Shown here piece by piece: positions 22,848-34,184 of a stretch of DNA of 62,000 bases. The position numbers and the translations under genes were made by a program. The number at the start of each line of letters is the position of its first letter. The first letter of the stretch is position 1. The notes under the pieces were generated by a model, which worked only from the letters and a program-made list of their open reading frames with translations, had not been told where the DNA came from and made no database searches. Source of the stretch: Gnetum montanum (Eukaryota > Streptophyta > Gnetopsida > Gnetales > Gnetaceae); NCBI GenBank assembly GCA_015680685.1, contig MNCI01008611.1:302107-364106 (forward strand), read 5' to 3'.

Positions 22848-23774
22848 TGATGAAGTGTCTTTGAGTTGATGCATCGACTAGGCCGCGTATACGGGGCCGC
22901 GTATATGGGGTTGCGTATACATGGCCACGTCGATGCAGGCCTGTCAACGTAGCCTTCCATGTGTTGACGTGGCCCCGTTTACGCGGAGCCTATTTCGGCC
23001 TATAAATAAGAGGGCCTTCTGCCTCATTGAGGTACCTTTCAGTTAGTTGTAGCGAAGCTCTTACAATTTGTTCCCACAGGAGATAGAATATTTTCCAAGT
23101 GCCCGCAGCAGGTGTAAGAAAAGTGATCGGCTCTTTATTCGAGCGTTGATGTATCTGAGCCCATTGGTGTGACAACAATAAATACAAACTATTCAAGCAT
23201 TCCTTGCAGCATTTTGACTTAGCCATTTTATGCATTCAGTAGTTTAATATGTTTATGCTTTATTAATTACCTATTAATTACTTAAGTTCTATTATTTTTA
23301 TCTTAATCACTATCGCTCATTCGTAGTTCGTAAAGGCCATAAGTACGACCATCTCAAACGTAAATCAAACACTTGGTAAACCCAGTGACACTTAACGTCT
23401 GGTAACTCAGAAGAGTTAGGAGATGCTTAGAACGTGCTCGGAAGATGGGATCGGATACTTATGCTAGGAATAGTTAGAGTACAAGCTAGGATAATTATAT
23501 ATTAGATAATAGTTTATTCCTTACTCTTCACACTTTGATTAGCCGCCAAAAGATAAGTAAAAAGCTATAAAAATCATTAGCCTTAATCTCACTTAATCAT
23601 CGTAATCAGAACCTCACAAGTGAGATTAGAAGGACAACAACCGTTCTAACCCAAGGTTTCACTGGTTGGAGTTTGGTGTATGTTAAGTGCTTATAGTCTA
23701 CGGAATTCGACCAAGTTGCATGTGAATGCCCGTGATTCGTATGGTTGGGCGTAGGGGTACCTAGCCGTTCATCA
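22848..23774 (+). repeat. 3' LTR (927 bp)
   Basis: TGATGAAGTGTC to CCGTTCATCA. It retains the GCGTATAC array (22885-22920) and has TATAAATA at 23001-23008. Otherwise collinear with 13359-14224. Confidence 0.92.
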
Positions 23775-23779
23775 AGTGT

Positions 23780-24195
23780 GGGGGCTAAGTCATGATGAAG
23801 AATCATGGAAAAAATTTTTAAAACTTGAAAAATAGTTCTTGTTGGATGAATTCAAGATGAAAACTCAAATTCCCAATGCAATGCTTTTATTAGAAGGTAA
23901 TTTGTTACCATTGGAAGCTAAAGTAATGTATCACTTCTTAGCATTCTACCTGAGAAATAAAGTAGCAATATGATCTCAGGAGAGATCATATGAAAATCTC
24001 AATAATAGGGGTGATTCAATGAAGAAAAATTATGGCTCCAAGAAATGGGGTATTAATAATATTGATAGAATACTAAATTCAAAACAACTTTGGAAGCTTG
24101 TTACAGATAAATTTTTAGAGGGATGGCAAAATGAGGTACAAATTCAAAGAAAAAAGGCTAGAAAAATAGTAGATTTAATAAACAAGATGAAATAA
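23780..24195 (+). pseudogene. second RTE-like LINE fragment, right half
   Basis: The frame continues directly from 13358 after removing the LTR element and one TSD copy: 'VWGLSHDEESWKKFLKLEK', 'KTQIPNAMLLLEGNLLPLE', 'KKWGINNIDRILNSKQLW' and 'KFLEGWQNEVQIQRKKARK'. This conserved C-terminal segment (W-K near an aromatic-rich 'ILLEGLxPLE' block) recurs in plant RTE/BovB-like ORFs. Confidence 0.7.
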
Positions 24196-24214
24196 AATAT
24201 CTACATACATAAAT

Positions 24215-24385
24215 TATAAATAGGATTGAACCCCTCCCATTATAACTTACTAAGAAAGGCCCAGGAAAAGAAAAGGAGCCAAAATCTTTTATGAGAGGCC
24301 CATGCTAGAAGAGTCAAGATGCTTCATAAAGAAGTATAAATAGGGGTAAACCCCTTCCATTATAACTTACTAAGAGAAGTCAAGT
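24215..24385 (+). repeat. duplicated TATA-containing segment (120-bp period)
   Basis: 'tataaatag-g-t-aaccc' then 'cccattataacttactaag' occurs at 24215-24264 and again at 24335-24384, 120 bp apart. Each copy starts with a TATA-box-like TATAAATAGG. Origin unknown; possibly part of an LTR remnant. Confidence 0.7.
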
Positions 24386-24399
24386 GAATAAAGAAGCTC

Positions 24400-25741
24400 T
24401 TCCTTTCCTTCATTTTGAGTGTTTAATGCAAGTGTTTGAGTGCTTAGTTGAAGCTCTCCTAGTGTCATCATTGTTCTCTTTCTTATATTCTTATAGCATG
24501 TATCTCTTATCTTAAGCAATGGATCCCTCTTCATGGATTCTTCTATCAAGTTCTCACATATTTCTCTTGCATAATCTCTTATACATACATGCAATTGCAC
24601 ATGTTCACAAATAATATCTTATGTTTCAAGTTTTTTTCATGTTTTTGAACTTATTAACATATTTATATATGTTTCCTTTATAGAATTCATGTAGTTTGAA
24701 GTAGATTTTTATTTAATTTCCTAGGATTTACTTTCAAGTTTTACATTCAAGTTACTTTCTCTTAAATTTCATGCCCATGTTGAAAGTTTAAAGAGGGTTT
24801 TAGCCACTTTCTCATGAATTTGATGCAAAAGCTCACTTCTCTCCTTTCATGAGTTTGTTCCAAGCTATTCCAAATTAGGTTAGTTTTATAATGCATTTGA
24901 GGTCAATTAGGAGTATCTAAAAGCGCTTATGCATGTTTTTATGATTTTTGTGCATGTTGCATAATTTTGAAAAAAAAAAAAGATAAGTGTCTAATGTTAT
25001 TCTTCTAATTCAAGCCTCCCACACCATGTTTAGAGACTTTGTTATATGTTTTCAAGCTTGTAAATGATGTTGGAGTTGGCATTTTATCCAATTATACTTT
25101 GAAATTCTTGTTTACATCATTCTTTATTTTTCTTGCAATTCCATAACCTCCCTATGACCCTACCATGATCCATTGTGAGCTCTATTTTAGAATTTAAATA
25201 AATCATAACCTATGATCAACTTATGGTTTGTGAATTAGGTCATCATGACCTATGTTTGACCTATTGTTCAATATTTGAAGTATACTAGAAGTGAAAGAAG
25301 GTTCACAGCAATCACTATGACCTTACCATGATCCATGGTCAAATATTGGTATACTTAATTTAAATGTTCTCTATAATTTGAAAGATCACAACCCATGGTA
25401 TTATAATATGACTATCCCATAGCCTAACTACAATGCATGGTCAAATTCCACAACTCATGATTTGCCATCATGACCAAGCCTTAACTCACAATGTTGCTTG
25501 TGGTCATGAAAATCACCAAATTTTGAGATAAAATTTTAGAGATAGATAAAGGTTAAGGAATTTATTCTATTATGTAGCTTTGAAAGAATGGGATCACACC
25601 ATCTCTAAGTTGACATTTGAAGATGGAACAATGAGTAACACAAAGAGAAAATATGATAATTATGTTTACTGTAAGTGGCAGAAAATGAGTAACATGTATT
25701 ATTAGAATGCTATGGAAAATATTTCTTCAAAAGAGAATAGT
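24400..25741. other. no gene recognised
   Basis: AT-rich. Short ORFs have no motif. From 25140 to 25510 the words CATGACC / GGTCATG and 'accatgatccat' recur many times, giving a weakly repetitive segment. Confidence 0.5.
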
Positions 25742-25746
25742 AAATC

Positions 25747-26490
25747 TGATGAGGAGCTCCCATGGATTCCACAAATCAAGCTCTCTCAAAGTCACAAAAT
25801 AGAAAATTTGAAGAAAAGGGGAAAAAAAACCTTTATTCTTGCTCAAATGGAGAATTTATATATGAAAGGAAGCATAAATTCCCAAGGATAGACAAGAGAT
25901 TCAATCAAACTCTTACATACTTAATCAAATAAATCACACACACACAAAAGGATGATCATCAAGGAACCTTTCCAAGATTCTATCTCTCCTTCTACTCTTC
26001 TCTCAACTTCCTACACTCTCTCTTCCTCTCTTTTGACTCTCTTTTTAGACTCTCTTGATCAAATTGGAGGCCTAAGAAATCTATTTATATTTTTTTCTCC
26101 CTATCTCTTCATCTTTCATTTAATTTATCATTTAATTTAATGTTTGTTAAAATTTGTGAGAGAAGTCCATGAGAAATAAGAGACATTTATCTCGAGTGCA
26201 AAGGATATCAAAGTAGATGTCTTGATTGAGACATCTCATATGTAGTTGGGACATCTCATTTGAATTTGGAACGTCTCACTTACAATTGGGATGTCTCACC
26301 TAAAAGGCCAAAATACAAAGATGCTTGTTTTGAGGCTTGGAACCTCTAGATGCCTCCAAAAAAGTCCCCATATCCGAAACATCCTAAACTTCTCAAAATA
26401 GTCGCAAAACACTTCCAAACATATCAAAACTCTAAGGAAATATCCCATAATTGGAGAGATGTTACATTGGTCTTTTTGATATCCACATCA
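25747..26490 (-). repeat. 3' LTR (left copy) of the gag-only element
   Basis: On the minus strand it begins TGATGTGGATATC and ends CTCATCA. The U3 contains repeated ATGTCTCA / GACATCTC words (26165-26300), as in the LTRs at 8.2 and 50.5 kb. Confidence 0.9.
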
Positions 26491-26847
26491 ACACCCTCAT
26501 TCTTCAAAAGACTCTTGATTCTCACACAAGATGCCTTTACACTTGGGATAGCTATAGCCCCCTCACATATGTAACAATTCACACACAAACCAAATCACAA
26601 CACACATGGAATGGTTAGAGCTCACAACATTTTGTCTCTACCATCCAAACTTATTTCACAAATACATATAGACATACAATAGAATGTATGCATCACACAC
26701 ACACACACAATTTTGTGCTTACATCACAATGGAGCAATTCATGAAAGAAGAGTGGATATGGTCTTTACCCTCAAAGGCTTCATCATGTTTCCATTTTGAG
26801 AGCACCAAATCCCATGTGTTTCTTCCATGACCTGCAACAAAAGAAGA

Positions 26848-27363
26848 TTAAGAAACTTCAAAAGGATTAGGTCTACTTAGACCAATTTCCCTTCTTCCAT
26901 CCTTTTTCCTCTTCTTCACCTTCTTCTTCTTGGTGTTTGGAAGACTATCACTTAGCTTCCCTTTACCAACATCATCACAATTGAAATTATCTTCATGCAA
27001 CTCATCCATTTCATAGCTAAGATAATCAAGGTCATCAACACCTTTGACAAATTCATCCTTGTCATAATGCATAGAAAACATCTCCAATTTTTGGAAAATC
27101 ATATCATTATCAATGTCTTCACCAACATCAATAATGACCTTTCTACTATGATTACTACCATAGCCATCATTATCCCATACAAAATTAAATTCATTACCAT
27201 CATTAGCTTTTCTCTCACTAACAATGATATCAAAATTCACATTGTTTGTATCAAACAAAACAAGACTCACAATGTTATCATAATCACTATAATGATCATG
27301 ATGCACATCATTACCATTGAACAAACCACTACCAAGGTAAAGTGAAAAACTAGCATCCATCAC
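26848..27363 (-). CDS. acidic/basic ORF of the gag-only element, unknown function
   Basis: An intact ORF of 171 residues, the longest uninterrupted one in this element. The body is acidic and Asp/Asn-rich ('VGEDIDNDMIF', 'FVKGVDDLDYLSYEMDELHE'). It ends in a strongly basic run 'KKKKVKKRKKDGRRE' that looks like a nuclear localisation signal. It lies between gag and the 3' LTR, where pol should be. I recognise no domain. It is open but may simply be a surviving part of a longer decayed ORF. Confidence 0.5.
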   Translation of the reverse strand: MMDASFSLYLGSGLFNGNDVHHDHYSDYDNIVSLVLFDTNNVNFDIIVSERKANDGNEFNFVWDNDGYGSNHSRKVIIDVGEDIDNDMIFQKLEMFSMHYDKDEFVKGVDDLDYLSYEMDELHEDNFNCDDVGKGKLSDSLPNTKKKKVKKRKKDGRREIGLSRPNPFEVS

Positions 27364-27473
27364 ACTAGCTTCAACATGAGAAACATTACTACCATCAACA
27401 AGGTAAAGCTCACACTTACCTCTTCATGGCTTCTCCCATCCACTTTTGGTTCAACTTGAACTTCAACATGTGC

Positions 27474-27836
27474 CTATCTAATCTCATCAAAGCTTAAAGG
27501 TTTAAGCTCCCAAGTAGGATTTCCTAATTCCAATGGCTTCTCCTCTTCAAAGGAATCATTAACAAGCTCTTCATCCCATTTTGGAGGTACCAACTCAAAA
27601 GATAAACTCTCCTTTATGGCTTTAACATCATTTTCATCAAAAACACCATCAAAGTAATCATTCTTCCACATACCTTGGTTGGAAGACTCCCCTATCTCCC
27701 ATGAGTTAGCCTCAACTTGTCTTAGAATCTCCTTTCCTTTGCCACAAGGTATAGAATAATTGCAAAAACGTATGAGAATCATAACTTCTAGTAATACTCT
27801 TGGCCCTTCTTGGAGAAGTCCCTTGATCCTAACCAC
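27474..27836 (-). pseudogene. post-gag ORF fragment
   Basis: 120 residues in a frame shifted relative to gag, overlapping its end by 8 bp. Its second half is rich in acidic and Trp/Pro residues ('ELVPPKWDEELVNDSFEEE'). This kind of segment is common downstream of gag in conifer gypsy elements, but I cannot assign a function. Confidence 0.45.
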
Positions 27837-29367
27837 TTCTTTGGCTTGGATCCTTCACCTCCCATGACTCATGAGGTAGGAACTCTCCTTTATTAGTAGC
27901 ATACATCATCTTGGACCTTAAAGATCTTTTGGTTCCTTTGATGAAGTCCTTGATTTCCTTCCTTGAAACCTTGGAGGATTGAGCACTCCTTTTCTCAATA
28001 AGAGATACTTGAGAACTCATTTTCTCATTTATCTCTACTTCATTAGATCTTTCTTCTTTCTCGTTTCCTTGATTAATATTTACATTTCCCATAAAAATGC
28101 AAGAATTAATTTTTTTTGAGTCTTCAATCACAAGAGGTCTACCTTCATTGGAGGATTCTTCCTTTTCTAAGATTTGGAATTTCTTTCTCTTGGAAACCTT
28201 TGGCTTATTATAGTCCCATTGTTTGTGTCCCCTTTCACCACAATTGAAGCATTGAAGGCTAGAGGCATAACCATTTCCTTGACCTTTCCCTTTCTTGGAG
28301 TAGTCCTTCTTGAAATCTTTGTCCTCCTTGGACTTCTGTTGCTTCTCATTGGTGACTTCCTTGACATTTCCATTCTCCTTGGCTCCTTTCTTACTTTGAA
28401 AAGCTTTAGAGTTCTTGTCCTTAGAAGATTTAGGACCTCTAGTATAGCCTTGAAGTCTCTTTTTAGTCTTAAGAGCTAATTCAAAATCCTCATCCAATGT
28501 TTCGAGCTCATAGAAGGTTAGCTCTTATTGATAATCCCTTTTAAGTCTTCTTTGAAAGTTAGATGCTTGTTCATAATCATCCCAATGAACTTTTGCAAGC
28601 TGGAAAGCCTTACAAAAATCCATGTAGTAGTCCTTCACACTCTTATCACCTTGCCTTAGGTACTTCAATTTTTGAATGGCCTCTTGTCTATGATGAGTCT
28701 TCTCAAATTTTTGCTTAAGCATGAATTGCATTAAAGATCAATCCTTGATAGGAGTACCATTGTTCACCTTGTAAGAATGACTTTCTTTCTCCCACCATTC
28801 AAGTGCTATGCCTTCTAATTTGTTTTTAGCAAAAGACACCTTTTGATGATTTTCCACATCTTCAAGTTCAAAGTACTTGTTAATCATTTTCAACCAAGAG
28901 AGAAAAGATTCAGTTCCTTCCATGCCATTGAAGGATTTGACTTCAACACAATGCATCCTTGAAGCATGTCTAAAAGCTTTTGTAAGAGTGAATTTAATTC
29001 CTTCACCTTGCTTGCATTGAGGCTTAGGGAAAAGTTCCTTTTTCCCTTTCCTAGGAAAAATGAAGCCTTGAGACTTATTTTCAGCACTATAATCATGAAG
29101 AAAAACATCATCTTGAGCTTCTCCTTCTTCAAAGTAGTCATCTTCAGAAGGAATATCATCTTCAAGGAATTGCATTGAGGAATGTCTTGAAGAAGGTATT
29201 GGTGAAGAATTGCATGACTTGTACCCTTGCTTGGATGCTTTTGGTGAAGTAGCATGTTCTTTATTCTCTCCAAGCTTTTCACTTTTCTCAAAAATAAGCT
29301 TGAGAACATTTCTCGGGTCATCCATGTCCCTCGACAAAGCTTGAATTGTCTTCTTTATTGGAGGCAT
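27829..29367 (-). pseudogene. gag with CCHC-type knuckle
   Basis: The start is ATG 29367 ('MPPIKKTIQALSRDMDDP'). The frame runs to 27829 with two in-frame stops (28738 and near 28522) and no frameshift. The first third is low complexity and acidic. The capsid-like core follows with 'FNGMEGTESFLSWLKMINKY', 'LEGIALEWWEKESHSYKV' and 'RQEAIQKLKYLRQGDKSV', the classic plant gag pattern. The zinc knuckle 'CFNCGERGHKQWDY' near 28210-28255 has the last Cys replaced by Tyr. A Lys/Ser/Glu-rich tail follows. Confidence 0.8.
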
Positions 29368-29710
29368 GATGGAAATTGATCTAAAAGGCAATTTACATAA
29401 AATTCTGCAATGAAAGGTGAAATTTTCAAGATTTCTCAAGGAATGAGATAAGAAATTATCATATCTTAAGGGAAATGAGCATAAGATCTTCAAACCTAGA
29501 TATTACAAGACAATGGATGTCCAATTCCACAATTATCTTCCAATTATTAAAAGATATGATAAACTTAGGAATCAAAAGGAAATTTTTAAACCCTAGGATG
29601 AGTAGAACAAGTTTCAAGAGAGAATTCATCTAAGCTTAGAATTTGGAGTGATTCTTTGCAATTAGGATGAGAATTATCCATTTGAATGCAATTGTCTTCA
29701 ATTCCAAGCT

Positions 29711-29722
29711 GCTCTGATACCA
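29711..29722 (-). promoter_or_regulatory. primer-binding site, tRNA-iMet
   Basis: The minus strand reads TGGTATCAGAGC, exact for the initiator-Met PBS, 3 bp from the LTR end. Confidence 0.9.
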
Positions 29723-29725
29723 ATC

Positions 29726-30491
29726 TAATGAGAACCTCCCATGGATTCCACAATCCAAGCTCTCTCAAAGTTACAAAACAATAAATTTGAATAAGAAAAG
29801 AAAAATGAAAACTTTATTCTTGCTCAAATGGAGAATTTACATGTGAAAGAAAGCATAAATTCTCAAGGACAGACAAGAGATTCAATCAAACTCTCACACA
29901 CTCAATCAAAGCAATCACACACACATAAGGATGATCATCAAGGCACCTTGCCAAGACTTTATCTCTCCTTCTACTTTTCTCTCAAATCCCTACACTTTCT
30001 CTTTCTCTCTCTAGACTCTCTTTATATACTCTCTTGACCAAATTGGATGCCCAAGAAATGTACTTATATATTTTTCACCCTATCTCTTCATCTTCCCTCT
30101 AATTTATCATTCAATTTAATGTCTGTTAAAATCCATGTGAGATGTCTATGAGAAATAGGAGAGATCTATCTTGAGTGTAGAGGATGACATCTTGGGGAAG
30201 ATGTCTTGCAGTAGAAGTCTTGGCTAAAACATCTCATATGTAGTTGGGATGTCTCATTTGTAGTTGGTTCATCTCACTTATAGTTGGGAGGTCTCACCTA
30301 CAAGGCCAAAATACAAAGATGCTTGTTTCGAGGCTTGGAACCTCTGGACATCTCTAAACAAGTCTCCATAGCTCCCAAAACATCCTAAACTCATCAAAAT
30401 AGCCTTGAAACATTCCCAAACATGTTAAAACTTCAAGGAAAGATTCCATCATTGCAAAGATCTTACGTTAGCCTATTTGATGTTCACATCA
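29726..30491 (-). repeat. 5' LTR (right copy) of the gag-only element
   Basis: Collinear with 25747-26490. Its terminal CA has mutated (TAATGAG instead of TGATGAG on the plus strand). U3 words ATGTCTCA / GACATCTT lie at about 30130-30300. Confidence 0.9.
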
Positions 30492-32061
30492 AAATCTGTA
30501 ATCAATCTTTGTATGAGTAATTTAAGCTGCTAATGTCAATTGTAAAGAATTATATATAAGACGAGTTCAAATTACATGAATGTTAGACACATCTATTGTA
30601 CTTAGGATTTATTACTATTGATGTGTTTTTCATAAGTTAATTTGTCTAAGAGATCCTTTAGATTTACACAGAATATAGTAAAATTATCGATATTATTAGT
30701 AAAAATAAAGACTTTAGCAAATAAATTATCAAGGGTTCAAATCCAAGCAGGGCTAAACATACCAATAAAAGGACAAAAAGGGTTCTTATACCAAGGATGT
30801 GATACTTATGTAATTACTTTTCTTTGACATCAAATATTAATAAAACAAAAAAGGATTATTAGGTGGAACCTTAATGCTTAACCTCTTCAAATAGCTACTC
30901 GCCATGCTCAAGCTCATGTTTAAATTAGCATCTAAGGATCATCCTAGATAATGATCACCATGTAATATTAACCAAACATTTTTCAATTATTATTATTATT
31001 ATTATACAATTTGTTCTCCAGCAAGTTACACATATTCTATAAAATGATGGCTACATGGATTACAAAATGTAGCCATTAAGTAATGAATAAATCATGGTCC
31101 ATCACCACATTAAAGGCAAACAATAAGATAAAAAAAAAGCATTCCGTTAAGCTCAAGCTTCACTTCTTTTCAAGTCCATGTTCATTAGAAAATAAAACAA
31201 AGTAAGATTAAGGTCGTAACTTGTTACGCATTTTCCTGGAAATTTTTTTCCTTGATGTTGTTGATGCATAAATTTTGGTCACATAGCAACACCCACAAAA
31301 AACTCGTTTAAAAAGACTATTGCCTAGGATGCTTCTCATATGGGTATAGAAACCCAAGAATAGTCTCAACTGGAACAGGCAATACTGTGCTTTAACAAAT
31401 AAAATTTTAATGATGCTAATAATTTAAATAACTTTGACAAGGAAATTTTAAATAAAATAACTATCCAAATCAATAACTTGACAAAGAAATTTAGATAAAA
31501 TAATTGTTCAGATTGTCAAGTTGACAAGGAAAATAAAATGACTTTTTATTAAACAAGTTAAGAAAATGAATGTTTAAAGTAACTGAAAACTCATAAACTT
31601 TAAATAAAAACAGAGGCTTAATACTTGAAACATCTATCACACAACAAATTAAAGCCCTCAGTTGTAGGAATAACAAGCAATAGGTTTAAGAAAAAGACCT
31701 AGCTCAAAATTTAGCACCAGATCTGACTGAAAAAATGGAGAGCCACTTGTATAAGCTTATCTACCTATGCTTTGAGGAAGCACATCTCTTCTAACAAGTC
31801 TGCACCTTCCGACTCTTGGATCCATTCATAGCTCTTCACTAGACTCCATCCAAAAGCACCACTAAGACTAGTTCTGTAATGAAATCCTAGAAAGGGCCCT
31901 TGGGAATTCCCTTTCTTCCTCTTCCCCCCTTTCAAAATAAATCCCTCTATTTCACCACTACTTGGGAGGGTTTTATTAGTTTTGATCATACCTCCCTTGG
32001 CCTGTAGCCTCAACTTCTAACTCTTTTCCTCCCCTAGAACCTACATTCCAAAAAAAAGAAA

Positions 32062-32125
32062 AAAATTAGCAGTATTGCTTTGTGTAAAGGAATAAAATTA
32101 GCAGTATTGCTTTGTGTAAAGGAAT
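32062..32125 (+). repeat. 32-bp perfect tandem duplication
   Basis: Two identical adjacent copies (32062-32093, 32094-32125) of a unit starting AAAATTAGCAGTATTGC. Confidence 0.95.
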
Positions 32126-32304
32126 AAGGAAAAACAAAACGTTAGGTCTACCCAAAACGTTAATAATTGAGACACCTACTTTTTTTAAATAAAAGTAATA
32201 ATAAGCTTATATCATTGAACATCTAAAACCAACTTATAATAAATAGATTGCATGGTTTCACATTATTACATTTAAGGGTGCTTCTCTATTGAATTGGTAT
32301 TTAT

Positions 32305-32400
32305 TTTGTATTGGCGGCTGAATACATCCATCAGCTCCAACGGACATAAGCATTTGTATTGGCCGCTGAATACATCCGTTAGCTCCAAGGGGCATAAGCA
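32305..32400 (+). repeat. 48-bp tandem duplication
   Basis: Two adjacent copies (32305-32352, 32353-32400) of a unit starting TTTGTATTGGCGGCTGAATA, with a few substitutions. Confidence 0.95.
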
Positions 32401-33678
32401 AATAATATTTCTAGTTGATATTTGCTATTTTGTAAGGTCTATTCAGCTTCCTCATGGATGCAATCAACAGTGTCAAAAATTTAAAACATAAAGTGAGAGC
32501 AAGTTAAAATGATTTGAGCGGCATGTACAACCTTGCTTTGATCGCTTTCCCATCTGCTCGTGTACGGCATCCATCACTTCTGCACCATTTGCATACCAAT
32601 ATTTTGCGCTATGGGCTTTATGGGACTCGCACTCCACCTGCACCAGCAATTGCCGTAGCCACCTACAGCAGCGGCAGCCATGTGGGAAATTTGCTGATGC
32701 ACACATTCTTTGGTTCCAGTAAATGCATTTTTTGGGGCTACCACATGTAGGGAACGAGCCACAAACAGACAAAAAATGGACAGAAAGTCAGGAAACATGA
32801 TCCCTTAGGCGTTATTGACTGGACAAGGAAAGTTCCCCAGCACGATGCAGGTTTGATATTTGATACTACCGAATTAGATATTGCCAGCTTTAACTTGACT
32901 GCTTGTACAGCAGCGACCGATCAGCGAAAGGACTATCATGATTGGGCAGTAACTATTGCGTTTTAGGAAAATTCTCGACTTAAATGCTCAGCGATCAACG
33001 GTTAAGAGGCCAGTCGGGAGACGTTGACAACAACCGCCATGTTAGGTCATTAGTATTTAGGACTTGGGATTTGGGCAGGGAAGACACGATTTACGTGGAA
33101 TTGTCCGGCTCTGAAAGAAATCGCTATTGCAGCTCTTCACTCCTTTTCTCATTCATTCTTTCTTTTACAATTAAGTTAACATAGATGTTTAAGAACTCAC
33201 TACAGAAACTAGCATACAGACACTGCCTCGATCTGCCTTCCTACTATTGCATAGAGACCAGGTTCCCCGATTAAATTTCCAGTTAAACACACAAAATCAG
33301 ATGATGCAAACACACCTTGAAAGGCAGACCAAAGGCAAATTACCCCATTGCTTTCTCCCACCATTTATATCTGGAATTAAGCAGGCGTACAGCAAGCAAA
33401 TCTCTCCCACTTTAACGTTTTATTCCTAATCTCAACTTAACAAAAAATTGTGTCACGACAAGCAAAATTTTCATAATTATCTATATAATAATGGGTGAGT
33501 ATAAAAATTATTTCTGGCAAAGCATTTGGGCCGTCATTTTAAGTCATACAAGCTGCTTGTTTCCAATTCATGAAAGCTGAGATCAAGGCCAACGCTGTTG
33601 TTTCAGGAGTAGTTGTTGTGTGTCGGGTTCACACGTCTGCTGCCTAGTTTTTGTCCAAGGCCCCAAATCTGAAGATCT

Positions 33679-33803
33679 GTAATCGCTGGCCTCCTGACAT
33701 TGATGGGCAATAATGATACTCATATAACAATAAACAAACCCGTAATCGCTGGCCGACTGACATTGATGGGTATAATGATACTCATATAACAATAAACAAA
33801 TCG
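33679..33803 (+). repeat. 63-bp tandem duplication
   Basis: Copies start with GTAATCGCTGGCC at 33679 and 33742 and share 'gacattgatggg' and 'atgatactcatataac'. They are flanked on both sides by a 'ctgctg-c-agtttttgtcca' motif (about 33637 and 33807), so a larger duplication is likely. Confidence 0.9.
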
Positions 33804-34184
33804 GTCTGCTGTCCAGTTTTTGTCCACCACTGCCAATTTGGTTTTCTTTCCAGTTAAAGCAAAATAGGTCAGCAATGACATCTTTAATAAATCTAAAGCA
33901 CTCCATTATTCTCTGCTTGCCTCATCTTCTTGGAATCCGTTCACTTTTTTTAATGGATTGCAATTGCATTAAGTTAATCTTGATTTCTACCAAAAATTCT
34001 TTTCTTAAGCTATTCTAGCTGTCCTCGGATTCTTATATGCCTCGTCCTTACTTCTCAAAATGCAGTAACAACGCTTCGATTTGTGCAGATGTGCAAGCTC
34101 CCGAAATTTCTGTGCACTCACTGCTGCTATTGTTCTACCTATCTATCGTTGCTCTGATCTGTGGTCTTTGAGACTTAATTAATT

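Larger units (their letters stand above)
13359..23774 (+). mobile_element. complete non-autonomous Athila-like LTR retrotransposon (10.4 kb)
   Basis: The element is bounded by direct LTRs (13359-14224 and 22848-23774) and an exact 5-bp target duplication AGTGT (13354-13358, 23775-23779). A tRNA-Asp-type PBS follows the left LTR, and a purine tract GTGGGGG precedes the right LTR. The interior encodes gag and a retropepsin-like protease in one frame. No RT, RNase H or integrase is recognisable: homology to the related element at 46-50 kb stops at 'PLELK' (about 17605), just before where RT should start. A 2-kb non-coding stretch and then a separate 3' ORF with coiled coil follow. The LTRs differ at roughly a dozen positions in the 250 bp I compared, so the insertion is not recent. 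Confidence 0.93.
25747..30491 (-). mobile_element. complete non-autonomous gypsy element (gag only, 4.7 kb)
   Basis: LTRs at 25747-26490 and 29726-30491 are flanked by an exact 5-bp duplication AAATC (25742-25746, 30492-30496). A tRNA-iMet PBS lies at 29711-29722. The minus strand carries gag with a zinc knuckle, then two further ORFs. There is no protease, RT, RNase H or integrase motif. The gag resembles the decayed gag at 6.95-8.16 kb, so that autonomous-type element is a plausible relative. Confidence 0.92.
30497..34184. other. non-coding region upstream of the NLR
   Basis: AT-rich with an ATT microsatellite (about 30984-31004) and three short tandem duplications (listed separately). ORFs of 60-107 codons on both strands (for example 31765-32013 and 33583-33906, minus) have no recognisable motif and I do not call them. 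The last few hundred bases must hold the NLR promoter and leader; I could not fix a TATA box. Confidence 0.5.

Noticed and set aside
26690-26715. CA microsatellites here and at 25930, considered as possible functional repeats.
   Set aside because: Ordinary simple repeats in and beside an LTR element.
28174-28479. A 101-codon plus-strand hydrophobic ORF looking like a membrane protein.
   Set aside because: Antisense of the Lys/Ser-rich gag segment, which reads as Leu/Phe/Ser on the other strand.
30725-30770. 'caagggttcaaatccaagcag', a B-box-like sequence suggesting a tRNA or SINE.
   Set aside because: No A box at proper spacing and no cloverleaf.
32473-32798. Overlapping 99- and 74-codon minus ORFs with Cys/Trp-rich sequence.
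   Set aside because: No recognisable domain, partner exon or start context; could not be told from chance.
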